NCBI GenBank assembly: GCA_001986395.2
Contig: MQVO02000078.1
Span: forward strand, 1 to 58,197
Length of the DNA: 58,197 bases
Direction: 5' to 3'
Source of the DNA: Irpex lacteus
Taxonomy: Eukaryota > Basidiomycota > Agaricomycetes > Polyporales > Irpicaceae
Each line of letters begins with the position of its first letter. Position 1 is the first letter of the stretch. A program made the position numbers and the translations under genes. This document shows, piece by piece, positions 31,566-44,647 of the stretch. The notes under the pieces are model-generated. The model saw only the letters and a list, made by a program, of their open reading frames with translations, did not search any database and was not told where the DNA came from.

Positions 31566-34219
31566 CGCTATCTATGCGCGATAGCACTGTTGGTCTGAAA
31601 GAACGACACAGCCTTTGGTCTTCAGTGGAGGTGGAATGCCAGAAGAGGTCCAAGGGCGGTTGATGAGGCAAGACGGTGGGGGTGGACGTGCGATTTCCGC
31701 TGTCAAGCATGAAAGCGAAGAAGAGGTCATGCTGCCGTACAGTGTGAACATGATGGGTGTCGGCGTCAGAACGACGTTCTGACATAACCCGCAATGATTC
31801 TTACTACTGCGTCGTAGGACATTCATTCGCTCTTGTCTCCGACGACTTTGAGGATTGCATGGTGAGAGTAGTCGTCGACGTGAGGGATGGCTTGCCGGCT
31901 AGCTTTCAGCGCACTTGTTACAATGAGCTGCAAAGGAGTCCTAAGTAGCCTCGGATGAACATACACCACACGCCGATCGCTGATGACAAAAAGAAGAGAC
32001 CTAAGACGGGACTTGGTGCGTTCTGAGGAAAGGACAAGTGTTCGACGCGCTTTGGCGAGTACGCAACGTTCGACTCATCGTCCAACGAATATCTCATCGT
32101 CCATCAGCTTAAGCGTGAGCTTGGGCTATAGAAGATTCCGTTACCTGGGTCATTGGGACTAGATCGACGAAAGGCAAACGTACTGTCGTCGTTGCTCCAA
32201 TTATCTCCTTGACAACATACTTGCTTATATCTTAAGCCTCTCGCCTTCCTCATCTCCCACACCTTTCATTAGCCCGCCTATAGTACCGACCGATCCTCTG
32301 TACATGCCAAAATGGATAGTGTTGAGAGATTATTTGTGGCTACGACTATGTAGCCTTTGTAGTTCATAGGTTGCCTATGGTCATGGATAGGCCATTTCGC
32401 AATTAACACTTGTAACGCAGGGTAGACATCGATAAACTTCAGTTTAAGTCACAGCTAAAATGCAAATACCAGCTCACTCACATTATGGCTGTTGTACCGA
32501 CGAGGGTCAGCCAATACTACCAGATGTTCCGTATGAAGGTAGTGCAGCGGTGTATCGTTCCCCATTCACTTCATGAGTTGACGCATAAATCTGGCGATTG
32601 TCTTCACCTCTATTGGCATGTACGACCAAGAGAACATCCTATGCGTAGTATGAAAGGAGCAGTTTAACGAGGTTAATGTTATTGCTGAGACGTGAGGTGT
32701 ATGCGGTGAAAGAGGCCGCCGCAGAGGTGGTGGTCGCGAGGAAGGCACAGAGCGCCTGGTAGACAGGCTCCTCCTAACTCTCATCATCATTAATATCTCG
32801 GTGGCCTCCCACTCTTGCACTCTTCTGTCTCTCTTGGCGACAAGCAAATGAGCAAGACTATCTCTTTGTGCGGATTGTAGTCGCAGAGCCAACGTTGCAT
32901 ATATTCCTTTGGTGGAAGAGCTCACAGCAGTAGAAACATGCTGGGAGATAGTTCTGACGTACCTACGTTCAGACGAAAGGTACGATAGTCATATAACGTG
33001 CATCATTCCATTGGCAGAGAGAGTGTGCGGAAGAACGAGCTGGATGTAGTAATGGTGAGATATACAAGAGCAGCGAGTCGTTCGTAAGTACTAGAGGGGC
33101 TTGAGGTGCGTACATTCCCATCCATTCAAGTCGTAGTGTGCTGATTTTATAATTCTTATCATATTCCTTGCGTCTGCTCGTCTTATGAGCTCATAGGTGT
33201 CGACAGAGAGCCTTTACTTACAAGCTTCTCTGACGAGAAAACAGGAGCGTCGGCTGCATTGCTGGGACAACGCTCCAACTTCCTACGCTTCTCTTCACTA
33301 GCCCCACGCTCATCATGGGCACGGTACCTTTATCACGGTCTTCAGCTAGCCAGCTCTCGCTGATGTATTTTATCACACTGTGAATTCTCATTCTGGCAGG
33401 ATACATCGTAGTCAACGTCGGTCCCTGGTGGTACGAATAGATACTGTACGCGATATTAAGAGCAAATCTTACATCGATCTCCGACAGCGCCACGGTGATA
33501 GAAAATACTTAAACTTATAAGTACTGATCCGAGAAGGCGATTACATCTCAAGGCAAGGCACGAAAACAAGGGCGACAACGTGCACGTACGTCATGACATA
33601 TGTCCACAACATAGCACCATTCGAAACATACATCAAAAGGAGTATAATTGATGTGGGATTACCAGGGATTACCCCGCAAATTGAACTCTCAAGCGACCTT
33701 CGTACCAGTTACAAGTCTTAGCGTATGTGGCTCGTTGACAAAGGACCCCATTCCAACGATATTCACGATAATATTCGCGTGACGCGCGTACCTACACGCC
33801 AGATAACGATCCTATCACTCCAGCGGCGACAACCGAGGCGGCCGCCTGCAGAAGGCCTGGTGAGCATTTCGCCCGGCACATCCAAGGACCACTGCACTAA
33901 TTAAACCTCCCCTCGGCCTCGCATGTCCTTTCCAGCCCCACACGCGTGTTTTGACCCCATTCGCGGGCAGACTTTGCCCAACTGCGTCGAAAACGTCCCA
34001 CCATATGACAACACCACAAACCTACGTTTCAGAACACAGATGACCCGCGTTCCTTCCGTACTTCTATAAGGGTATCACCGCTGTTCGATTCGGTCAATAT
34101 ATACGACACGCAGTACATAAGTAATGGGCCCGTGTGAATTGTAGACCTCCTTTCACTTTTCCCCCATCAACGACCATACGCAGTGAAACCCGGCTTCAAA
34201 ATTGGTTGCACATCTCGAC
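31566..34219. other. Intergenic region, no supported gene
   Basis: About 2.6 kb with short chance-like frames only. The region near 32680-32960 is slightly Arg/Ser-rich in one minus frame but has no splicing or motif. The last 150 bases, with AATATATAC near 34095, probably hold the promoter of BTB paralog 3. Confidence 0.45.
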
Positions 34220-35403
34220 ATGAGCCCATCATCTCCTCGCTCCCCACAAACATCGATAAACTTGGACCTATCAACTCCCGTTGCCCCAATGACCACAACG
34301 ACTATAGACATCGACTCAGAAACACCCGTACGTGGCATCATTGTACCCACCCATACACGTGCTGATCTCATTGTCATTACTTGCTTTAACATAGACGGCA
34401 CCGATCGTCAAGTCTACTGACCCACCCATCGCTCCACCCTCGAGCCTTGACCGAATTCAAGTATCCTTAACCTTCCACCCCGACAACACCCTCGACACCA
34501 CACCCCCCGACACCTTCATCTTCTCCTCCGACGGGATCTTCTTCTCAGTCCACTCCCACCGAATTCTCTCCGCGTCCACGAACAACTTCGCCGATCTCCT
34601 GGTATGTACAAAGGACCCACTGCTGGGCAACTCGTTCGCGCTGTCGGCTTTCGGGACCTCTGACATCCTCAACGTTCTTCTGCACAGTGTATACGGGCTA
34701 CCGTGTGATACATATTGCCCCTCGCTCGCATGCATCCTCTCGTCGATACCTGTCTTCAAGATGTACGGCTTGCCGTTGCAGAGATACCTCTCGCGTGGGA
34801 CTCCATTGTACAACACCATCCTCTGCCACGCGCCTTTCTCGGCACTCGAGATCTACGCGTTCGCAGCATCAGAACAACTCGAAGATCTCGCGGTGGCTGC
34901 GTCCGCGTATACCCTCAACGCACCATTTCACCTCACTTCGAAGGCGTTGGTGAAACAGATGGGCACCCAATACATGTGGCGGCTATTCCAGCTTCACGGT
35001 ATGCGCATAGACACTCTCAAGTCTCTCCTCGATCTCCCCATCTATCCACACATCGCAACTCGCCAATGTTCTGCCGAAAACCGCAAACTGTTGAGCAAAT
35101 GCTATGGACTCACGTGCAGACAGGTGTATTACGACGCCTCCCCTGGTCAGTTTGCTCTTATCTTCCGGGATGGCGTGACTAACTTGGATCTTGAATTCGT
35201 CAGGCACCACTCATACCGACATAGAGACTCACTTTGCAGCTCTGATCGACACGCTCGACTGTCAGGATTGTAAAGCGTCAACACGTCAGCACGTCGACGA
35301 AATGTGTACGGAATGGCTCTTGCTTCAGGTGAGTCTGCCCTTCCACAGTGTATTCATTACTTGATACTGACAGATGTTCGATTCCCTGAAGCGTACAATA
35401 TGA
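34220..35403 (+). CDS. BTB/POZ domain protein, paralog 3
   Basis: Four exons fit: 34220-34327, 34395-35145, 35204-35328 and 35374-35403, for 337 residues. The N-terminus is Ser/Thr/Pro-rich and differs from the other two copies. The BTB core reads FIFSSDGIFFSVHSHRILSASTNNFADLL, then ILNVLLHSVYGLPCDTY. The C-terminal part has RYLSRGTPLYNTIL, SEQLEDLAVAASAYTLN and RQCSAENRKLLSKCYGL. Exon 3 is again exactly 125 nt and holds CQDCKAS, and the protein ends in KRTI as in paralog 1. A good ACTAAC branch point stands before exon 3. The function beyond BTB-mediated protein interaction is unknown. Confidence 0.85.
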
Positions 35404-37648
35404 TCCCAATGTGTGCAAAATATGCTTAGGAGTGTAAACTACATCCATGGACCATGGTCGTGATAATCCTGTATTTTATTGTAAGCTATGATAACACAAC
35501 CATTAATCAGTCGCGTTCACGCAGTACGCGTTATTGGAAAGATGTATCACTCTCACAGCCTCATGACGAGGTCTGCGCTGTAAGAAACTCTCCACAGTCG
35601 TAGTGCCCTGAAGATAATGCCCGGTCTAGCTATCGTCCACACATACATGTATGGCACGATCCCCACAGACACCTGGAAAGGGTGTGCAACCGCAAACCAA
35701 GCGATCCGACAGACAAAGCCCGCTAGGAATGTAGATAGGTGCAGCGAGATACATACTGGAACGCTCACTACCACGACCTCGTACGCCAGACTCGACATCT
35801 GTGGCCACTCTGCCGCGCGAAGCAATTTTGTTGACGTGCAGCTTCTTTCTGGATGGCTGTGCGTCTCCCATTCTCCATCAGCAGTGCCAAATCCGGAAAC
35901 GTCTGGCTCGAGACTAGGTTAGTCGGTAATTACAGTAGCATATTCGCGGTCGTGGCACGCACATACTCCCACTCACGACAAAAGGCGTCGGACTTCGGCC
36001 CGAGCGTGCATCACGCTTGGACCCGAACTCGAGCTCCTCGAACCACTTGTCTCTTGACCACCACCCACATGAGTCGTCACTCACATGATACGGGTTGCAT
36101 GTTACCTTCTGAGCTCCGTCGCGCACAACACCGATTCATCAGCCTCCAATGGCCCAGCATATAAAGGTTCTTGCCAGTCACAGGGTCCGGTGGACATTTG
36201 GTGACCGGCGAATGTAGTACGTACTCAACTCCGTACATCTTTACTGACCTGACCACGATTCCAGACACGTGTAATATCTCTTTCTGGGTCTCCCGACTAC
36301 AGTGTATTGTCAACGATGGAAGCATCAGCCAAGCACAATGCAGAAGGCCGAAGCTGGATGGGTCGAGTAAGGACAGTTCAGGTCGGATAAGGTATGTGGC
36401 TTCTCTGTTCCAACGCTACTTACTCATAATTTCTGTACCATCGTCAGTTGTTTGTACTAGCATGACGATGGCGCGTCCCATGTAAGGCCGTCCAACCAAT
36501 CTGCCACGTAATTCCACCTATCCTTCCTCGTCACGTTCCCACACGCCATCTGCGTCGCGTCCTCGTGTTCTCGACCGTCACAGTCTTAACGAAGTCTGGC
36601 TGCTAAGGCTCACTGGGTACAGACTCAAGTCGGTTCTCATAGGAAAACTCGGTGCGTGTTACGATCGCTCACCGACACTCAACTGACAAATGTTTTGGTC
36701 ATGTAGACGGTCTATGGGCGAAGCACATTTTCGCCCTGCGAGCGTACGACTGTAACGAGTGGAACCACCACGTATAATACTCCCGAAGGCCGACACAACC
36801 GTTTGCCACTCGATAAAAAGGACAGCAGAGACGTTATGCAAGCCTCTCTGCACCGTCACCGGAGTCTCGCATGACTACTCAGCTATTGGAGGAATCGTTC
36901 TCTTCGTTCTCGTGCACCAGACACATCAGCTACTTCACCATCAGTCATCCGTGCGAGCGCATACTTACATGGCACATCGTTTGCGACGAGTCGGCGAACG
37001 GCACTCCAAGTCGTCTCCATGATCTTTCCCTCCATGCTATGATAGGCTCGGCGGCATCGGCTAGTTGGTTCGAGGCACGCAAGGATAGTCGCGGGACGCA
37101 AGTGAAGTGGCAGTTCCGGCTCGAGTATGTAACACGGTATTCCCTCGGGCTGTCAGCGAAGACACTCGCGTGCTGGATAGAGACGTGAGGCGGATGTTTC
37201 TAGATATTCGAACTTGGTACGCAGGTTCTCGCTCATTGTATTCGTTTCTATCGACTAACACATGCCCGCAGACGGTAGACTCTTAGTTATGTTGTTCATC
37301 ATAGCTGTGGTCGTTTTTTTGGCCCGAATGGAGTGTTGTCTGCATTCGGAGCGAGAGCGAGAGTTCTTCCATCGACTCTACTGAGGAACATCACACAAAG
37401 GCCTCTGAGGGTCTAAGTCTTGAGATATTCCGAGCAGTCTGCGTTTTTTCTCATATCCGATTGATACTAATACAAAACCAATACAGAACAACATAGATAT
37501 CTGGCACGTGTATACAAGCCATGAGATCTTGCTGATTACAATCCATATTCAGTCACACATCCTTATCAAAGCACAGAACTTGTGCAGTCACTCTCAACAC
37601 CTACACCCCATTATCTGCAGCCTTCTCCTGCTCTGGTACCACCATCAT
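35404..37648. other. Region with weak minus-strand coding signals
   Basis: Several minus-strand segments look protein-like, for example a hydrophobic one at 35553-35825 (SLAYEVVVVSVPVCISLHLSTFLAGFVCR ... SVGIVPYMYVW) and one near 36077-36390 (LLDPSSFGLLHCAWLMLPSLTI). They are separated by stops and could not be joined by splicing. I suspect an eroded membrane-protein gene but cannot name it. Confidence 0.3.
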
Positions 37649-40600
37649 TTAACTACCAGTAATGCCCTCTTTATCAACAGGTGCAGGATATTGGAGAGTC
37701 TCAACAGGCTCTCTATGAGTTCTGTTAAGCTAGTGCTAATGACTTCCAAGGGACATCATTGACTTACCCTTTCACAGATCCTGTGTTCTCCTGTTTGGGC
37801 TTGTCTGCACCTTGCACCTTGTCTTCTTGAGCACCACTAAGTGAAGGTGTTGTGAGATCCAGTATTGAAGGACCACCTGCACCTGCTTGTCTGGTCTCCG
37901 CAGATAGCTCTTGCTTGTCTTGTGGGTATTCATCTAGGGCCTGTAAATGACAGGTCAATGGACTCAAGTATGGTATTTCTAGTAATTCACGCACATCTAT
38001 GATCTCATTGTCAGCATTCGCATTGACAACATTGCTGATCCGGGGGGTGACTTCAGTGTTGATCTCGTCAGAGTTGGAAGAGCCTGCCACAGGCTCTATA
38101 ATCTCAGCTGCAGGCATAGGCTAATTGCAAACATGTGAGCACTTTATCAGGTGTTGGTCTGGCAGCTGACTTACCTTCTCATCTAGATCAGTAGATTTAT
38201 TGTCTCTACCCTGGTTGCCTTCTGATTCATCCTGTACATCATTGGATAGATCTTGCCTGTATCAAGTAGAGTCAGAAAGAAATAGTTGTATTGCATGGAA
38301 GCTTGACTAACCCTCGGTATGATGTTTGTTTCATAGCCTGCTTTCTTTCCTCCAGCTCTTGAAGACGATATGGCTGTGATTCATAATTATTCTGCTTGGT
38401 AACAAGAGTGCCAAGAGTTGCCACAAGGCTGTCAGGGAAGATAGTCTGGGTGTGTGAGAACTGAGGTTTCCATTCCTCATATGAGTCAGATGTCCATCTG
38501 ATGTGTTCAAATGACATGAGATGAAGACATGTCTTAGCCAGTTTTGAAGCCTTGCCAGCTTGATTGTAGTTCTCCTCACCAATTGAAATTGTGTCTTTGA
38601 TGAAAGATAGAGATTGAAGATGAGACACGATGGGAGTAAAAAGTTCCTGGCACTTCTCTTCTCCTGCTGTTTTTGCTTGAAGAAGAAGAAGGAGATACAT
38701 CAGATGATAGCAGAAGTTGAGAGATTGTATCAAGCCTCCTGAGCAGCTTGTGAGCTGCGCTGCAATGATTGAAGGCAGATGATGCAGGTCTTGAGCTGTT
38801 AGAGGCTCTGTAACATGTGAGTCTGAATTAAATATGGTTCAATTCCATTTAGAGAAACTTACCTGAGAGAGTGTGAGGCATTCTATGTACAGTCCATATC
38901 ATTTCCTGGTCATATATCTCTATCCAAATGTCATCTGTAGACATCCAATTGGCAATCACCATAGCAGCATATAACTTGCTCTTTATGAGAAAGGAAATAA
39001 GCTGCTGAAAGCTTTGTTCAGCATTTCTGGACCGTAGATAGATGGTATGGGTTCTGATTGAACGTGAAGTGCAAGCAAGAATATTTTTCAGCCTCTCCTG
39101 TGAGCTTTTGTCTTGAAGGTTGAGGTGTTCTGCTGTAGCTGTGACTACTGTGCATAAGTAATTCACACAAGCATCTTGGAAGGCTTGTGGTGCATCTTCA
39201 GGCCAAGACCATGAGTTGTCATGAAAGCCTCCGTGTTGTCTTTGCTGCAGCTTTGCAAGTTCAGACTGTATGACTTCAAAAAACTGAACCCTATACTCCA
39301 AATCTTGCTTAGGCTTCACAAGCTTCCAAATTCGAGCCAGAGCAGTAAGCAGCTGTGTTCCATTTTCCCAATGACCTTTTTCATTCTTGAATGTCACAAG
39401 CAGGAAAGCATCTCCAATCAGATCGCTGTCCACTCGTTGATCAAAACAGTCTCTGAGAGCTGACAGGCTGTTTGAGGAGAGGTTGTATCTATCGCTGGAA
39501 GTGAACACAGACAGCACAAGAGTCAGTCCATATATTGAACTGGATGTGTTCTGTTCTGCCCATGATCTGGTAAAGTTGGGCCTCCTGGACCTCAAGTAGA
39601 CCTGTACTCCGCTAATATGATCTAAGATAATATTGGACAAAGCACTTCTTGCCTGAGGCCTCAAGGAGCCAAGAGGAGCAAAGCCATTGAATGGCCAGTC
39701 AGGCAGAACACGCTCAGTGATAGGGAGTGTTGGTAGACGATGAGAAAGCACTTCAAAAATAAAGCCCAATGTCTCCTTATAAGCAGGCTTCGGGTGAATA
39801 TATTGAAGAGCCTCCCGGAAGGTTGTCTCTAGCATGTCATCGTTGGCCTGGATGGCATCAACTGATTTGAGAATCTCAACATCAGATGAGACGTCCTTGA
39901 CTAGCTTCTCTTCACTGGGAATCTTCCGCAGTCTCTCAAGGCTATGATTGTGAGACTTAACCAAGTGGATATGCCATTGCTGAGGGGACAGCATGTGAAG
40001 CATAGTAGCTCTCCATGTTGGCCATCGGGAAGGTATGCTGAGTATGAACACTGTAGTATGGTGAAGACCTGTTTGAGCAGCCTTGGTTATTTTCAAGATT
40101 GCGGAGGAAGCATAGCCAACTGTTGCCTGTGCAGCTGAGGACAGGCTGGACAGCATAGAAATGTAAATTGTGTGGAGAGGCTTCTGTACAACAAGATGTT
40201 CAAGATTTGAGAGGTGGACACCACTATCCTTATCAGCTGCTGGCACATTCACAAATGGACGGTGTTGAGCTAAAGATGATAGCCTGCGATGAAGACGTGC
40301 TATGCCAGTTTTGAGAAATGTGGTGCGGTAAGGACAGTGGGGAAGGAAGATGGGAAGAGCAGTGGCTCCAAAGAAGAAAAGTGCCCAGCCAACCACCAAG
40401 GGGAATGTGGTATGCCCAACACTCTCATGCACAGAGGAAGTGAAGTAGCAGAGGCCAACAAAGAAGAGGCCAAGGGAGAGTTGGAGGAGAAGGGGAAGAC
40501 ATGCCACAATCTCAAATACCTTCCAGGCATGAAGCTGAGGCTCACGGAAGTGGCGAATGCGGAGACGAGCCTGAGGGGAGGGTACCTCAACAGCAAGGAA

Positions 40601-41115
40601 TTCACGCAACCACTGCTTGACCAGCATCCCAAAGGAGGCAGTCATAAGACTGAGGATAAGACTGGAGAACCAGAGGACATTGACCCTGATGTCCTCAGGG
40701 GAGGCTTGGAAGGGAGGAGGCATTGGAGGAGAAATGGTGGTGGCAATGAGCTTGCCATCTGTGAAGTTGTAGCTCATGGTTTGGTTACCAATGCGCTCAA
40801 GCTGATAGGCCATCATGGCAGTAGCAGAGGGTTGGAGGTTGGGGTAGGCAGCAACCAGGAAAGCAGAGAGGACAGCGGAGAACAGACCAGCCTGGAGGTG
40901 CAAGAGATTAGTGAAAAGAGTGCAGCATATGAACAGGAGGTACTCACAAAGACCAGGAGGGTATCCACATCATCCTTGCAGCTTTGGACCTTCTCTTCGT
41001 CAAACTCACGGACATCCTTTGACATGGCAGCCCATCCGGTGGACTGCCCTGGGTAGGACGTGACCCTCACATCACGGACAGCCTCCGCGCCGGGAGGGGT
41101 CTGATCTGAGGACAT
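37649..41115 (-). CDS. DUF6535 membrane protein, copy A
   Basis: Six exons join in phase: 41115-40948, 40891-38863, 38807-38312, 38256-38175, 38120-37768 and 37712-37649, giving 1063 residues. The N-terminal DUF6535 domain has four helices at about 57-75, 127-147, 183-206 and 218-239 (AGLFSAVLSAFLVAAYPNL, FSSLILSLMTASFGMLVKQWL, EIVACLPLLLQLSLGLFFVGL, LVVGWALFFFGATALPIFL). A long soluble helical part follows (FREALQYIHPKPAYKETLGFIFEVLSHRLPTL). Exons 4-6 encode an acidic, disordered tail. DUF6535 proteins are numerous in agaricomycetes and their role is unknown. The gene is duplicated at 49975-53246. The start codon is preceded immediately by an array of TCGGCTC(A/T) octamers. The small last exons are the least certain. 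Confidence 0.85.
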
Positions 41116-41117
41116 CC

Positions 41118-41419
41118 TCGGCTCTCAAGAAAAAACACGCAATCGGCTCAGCGCGTAAAATCGGCTCACGCGTGCACGGTCGGCTCAGTAGCACACAATC
41201 GGCTCAGAAGGTGCACACTCGGCTCAGGTGCAAGTCGGCTCGAAGGCGCACAGTCGGCTCAGTGTGCGAAGTCGGCTCTGGGAAGGAATCCAAATATCGG
41301 CGCAAAGGGGGAGACTCCTGTTATCGGCTCTATGTCCAAGGTTCACGGAGTCGGCTCTGATGGTCCACGGAATAGTCCAACCAGTCGGCTCTACAACCAG
41401 CGATACGACCTTCGGCTCT
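41118..41419. repeat. Array of TCGGCTC(A/T) octamers upstream of DUF6535 copy A
   Basis: Copies start at 41118, 41143, 41161, 41180, 41199, 41219, 41235, 41254, 41272, 41324, 41351, 41385 and 41412, with a degenerate TCGGCGCA near 41296. The eighth base is mostly A in the gene-proximal half and T in the distal half. Spacing is 16-25 nt at first, then 24-34 nt. The first copy begins 3 bp from the start codon. In gene orientation the unit reads (T/A)GAGCCGA. The spacers differ, so this is not a simple tandem repeat. It may be a cluster of protein-binding sites or a repeated element of the 5' untranslated leader. Confidence 0.85.
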
Positions 41420-42769
41420 CGGATGTACAAGGGACTCTGCTCAAGAGGAGAAAAGGGGGGAAGGGAAAAGGGGTTGCGCTCGTCCACACGAGGGGGGCTG
41501 CAGAATGCGTCAGCACGTTGTCGCATGTCCATGTCGAGGACACTCACCGGTCACGAAGCGCCAACGATGTTCGACGTCGCGCGAAGACGAACGACGTCGT
41601 AGAGAACTAACTCTCGAAACGTTACGAGGGCGTGCGAGATGATGATTTCGAGGGTTGAGACTTGCTGGTAGATGTGATAGGTTGCTCGTTGAGCTGGGGA
41701 TGGTGGTGGTTGAGGTTGAAGAGACGGTGGGCGACGACTGCCATACTTACGCCACATGTCTGATCTGCATTTCCAGGTTTTAGCGCCCGCCGGCCGTGAC
41801 GCCGTTTGACCACAGGGCGGTGTCCGCGTAGATATCATCGCTATGCTCGCACTTGGGGCAAAGCAGTAGATTGCGTATGGTACTTTTACTGGTATGAACA
41901 CGTCATCTATAGTAAGTACAGCTTCCCGAGACTTGAACGCGGCTACGCGCGGACCGTCGAATCCTTCTCAATGGTCAGGCAGGACCCCTCGCAACAGGTC
42001 GTCGTGCTCGGAGGAGTGGTGGACTGCAGGCAGCATCGCAGGCAGACATAGCCTCACTCGTGCTCCCAACTACATGTCAAATGTGCCATCACAGGAAGTT
42101 ATATTGAGATCAAACAGCTAGCGTTCTTTACGAGCGAGAGAACCGCACAAGAAAGAAAGCTCGCAAAAGCCGTACAAGAATACACCGCTTTTTCTTCGAT
42201 GCGTGCTCGATGGTGATGGTCTCTTAGACAGGCTCTTGCCTCGCTGACCCTTCCGTACAGCGACCACGTAGATTCGACGTAGCCCAGGTGCGCACTCGGC
42301 TTCGCCAGTAAGATCCATTGGAGATGTTGCACCAAGGTGTACGAAGCTCAAGCAACGGAAATCGAGGGGGGACAAGGGTGAGGCATCGTTATTGAAGTTC
42401 GAACCGAGGCCTAGAACGAAGAATCCATAGGAAGCTTTAGGAGCTGCGAGAGTCAAAAGAGCAGAGCACAAGGCGACCAGTCAATTGGTCGTCGAAGAAC
42501 AGGGGGATGCTTGCCAATGGTACTTCGTGGGCCATGCGTTGGACGAGAGCAGGGTACTAGAGAGTTGCGGCGGTCCGAGGGAGCTTTCTATACTAACGCA
42601 TAGCGGATGACATCTCTAGCGAGGACGCAACAGATGCCTTGGGTATTGCAGATTGCGTGGTGCGGTCCAATCCGTAGCGTCGTCGTCGTTCACGAGAGCC
42701 GTAAGTCTTCTGGGATAGTTGTTGTTCCTACCTTTGAGGCCGTCCAACAGGGTCTAGTAAGATGAGCGC

Positions 42770-43500
42770 ACGCATTGTGGGGAATATGCAACTGGACGCA
42801 CTGACCTTCGCCCAACACATCGTCCACACTCACTGCTGCCTGGGCGGTTGATGCTGTCACGGATAGCAGCAATCCAGGAATACCGTCGTCGACCAAGTGC
42901 ATCCGTAGTTGAATGCGGCTGGACAGACTTTGGTAACTGGTCGGTGCGATCATTTCCATCGGTCATATGCGGCCAACGATGAGTAGGAGGGGGAGGGAGA
43001 GGGTGTAGGCCATCATGCGCGGTGCTGTTGAATTGGGTGCGGCGAATTGAGGAGAGCGGCTTGAGGAGACTTCAGATCGTCACGACGCTAAGCCATCTGT
43101 GAGGATGGCATCGTAACAAAGGGTGCCGTGAGACTATGTTGTGTGAGTGAAAAACGAGATTCTACATGCAGATGAGCGACTCACCCGATAATCATCCTCC
43201 CACCGTACCAATGCTCGACTGCCAGCATGACGCAACCAGCCAGGCCATCACACTCTCGCCAGACCGCTGCGAGTATCTTGAGAAGCGTCCGTGGCGACGA
43301 CGAACAATATGGCGATGTCTTGCAATCAAGGAGCCACGCAATCACTAGTACTAGTGATGGATAGAGCTTTCGAGTATGTGCGGGAGGCAGTGTTGAGAGT
43401 GAGGGCGAGAGTGCTTCGAGTTGAGGGAGATGTAGAGCCTATTGAGATGTGGGTTGCATCGGGCGTGTCGAATAATCGTTTGAAGTGACGATGCGATTGG
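42770..43500 (-). pseudogene. Decayed family fragment (42.8 kb copy)
   Basis: The block GATAGCAGCAATCCAGGAAT, followed by GTCGTCGACCAAGTGCATCCG, recurs in diverged form at 57415-57480 in the same order. Near 43270 CGAGTATCTTGAGAAGCGTC matches CGAGTATCTTTGAAACGTTT near 57805. A minus-strand reading such as TPDATHISIGSTSPSTRSTLALTLNTASRTYSKAL looks protein-like but is not continuous. Confidence 0.4.
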
Positions 43501-44647
43501 CCAAGACGAGGATGTCACAGCAATTGACGGCATTGTGAAACATGTGTGGTTGGTCGTTAGGGGAATGCGAGGAGTTAGGACAATGTGAGCGTGTGACGTG
43601 ACGTTTGAACTCGAAGGGGGAGCGAATATTGCTCTGTACCGACGGGTGTGCTCTGAGGTGATCACTGTGAATATTGAAGCGATAGTGAAGGCAACATACT
43701 ACTCACATATGCTCTACGAGTCCCAAAACGTCGACCCTTCAACGCGCACACCCAAGGAGAAAAACCCTGTCCCCTAAATCCGTTGTCGTTTATGGTAAAG
43801 AGACTCAATAGTCTGCTGGGAAAACATCGTTAAGGACTCGTCAATCGGGAAAGCTACGAGACCAGTATCGACAACACAACTCACGAGTCAATCGATGCTT
43901 GATTCCAGATGGTCTGGAGCCATCGTAAGTCTGCTGAGTTCAGATGCAGAGACTCAAAGGGCGACGACGATAGCATGGAGTGGTAGTGTAGAGGAGTCGC
44001 GACTGGTGAACGATGGACATGCGTTCGTTCGTGCGTAGGTTTTTTCTTGCGCGATCTACGTCCATTTAGCTAGAGTCCGCAGTACACCGTCGATAAATGA
44101 CATTGAATGTGACCATAGGGCAAGGCTAAGGAGACCAGAAGACACCATGGATGATGGTCGTGGTGGTTGCGGTGTGCGAGGCGATAGAACAGAGAGCGCT
44201 CAAATCAGCCAAATCAGGACGATGACCGTGCCGAATCTCGCGTCTTGACTCTCGACGCTCGATGCTCGATGCTTTCGAAAGTTGCCAGTTGGATTGCTTA
44301 CAAGTAGTATACATTGCAGACTACTGTACCGGTCGAGTTCATTGCTCATTTACGATGCAGCGAGTGTGGGGATTGTCGTATGAATATTCGCATCTCTAAA
44401 CGCTACTTACACTATCCTGTAGAGACGACATGGACTCGTCATTCAGTGCGAGCGACTTGAGTCATAGGACAATGAATTAATTCCCATTGTCGAGCGTCCT
44501 GCCACGTAGTACGAGCTCGCACAGCGATGTCCATGCATCTAACCTGTCCGTTGAACGACTCCTTGAATGTACCGTCTTGTCGAGAACAACGGCATCCCAT
44601 CGCGCCGGACCCACACAAAGAGAGAACAAGCTGTACGATAAGAAGAT

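Larger units (their letters stand above)
37649..41790 (-). repeat. Segmental duplication, copy A
   Basis: This segment is paired with 49975-53885; matching points such as the start codons are 12,131 bp apart. Nucleotide similarity is obvious over exons 1-3, the octamer array and about 370 bp beyond it, ending near GGTTGAAGAGACGGTGGG and a CCAGGTTT(T/C) block. It fades in the last exons, where the two genes no longer align by eye. Confidence 0.8.

Noticed and set aside
40289..41056. 255-codon plus-strand frame opposite the DUF6535 gene, also present opposite copy B
   Set aside because: It is the antisense shadow of the conserved membrane-domain exon; its conservation follows from that of the sense strand.
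41172..41360. Plus-strand frames across the octamer array
   Set aside because: They exist only because the octamer lacks stops; spacing is not a multiple of three and the translation is not conserved between the copies.
41118..41419. CRISPR-like array
   Set aside because: Eight-base units with uneven 8-26 nt gaps in a eukaryotic genome, and conserved between paralogous gene copies; this does not fit CRISPR repeats and spacers.
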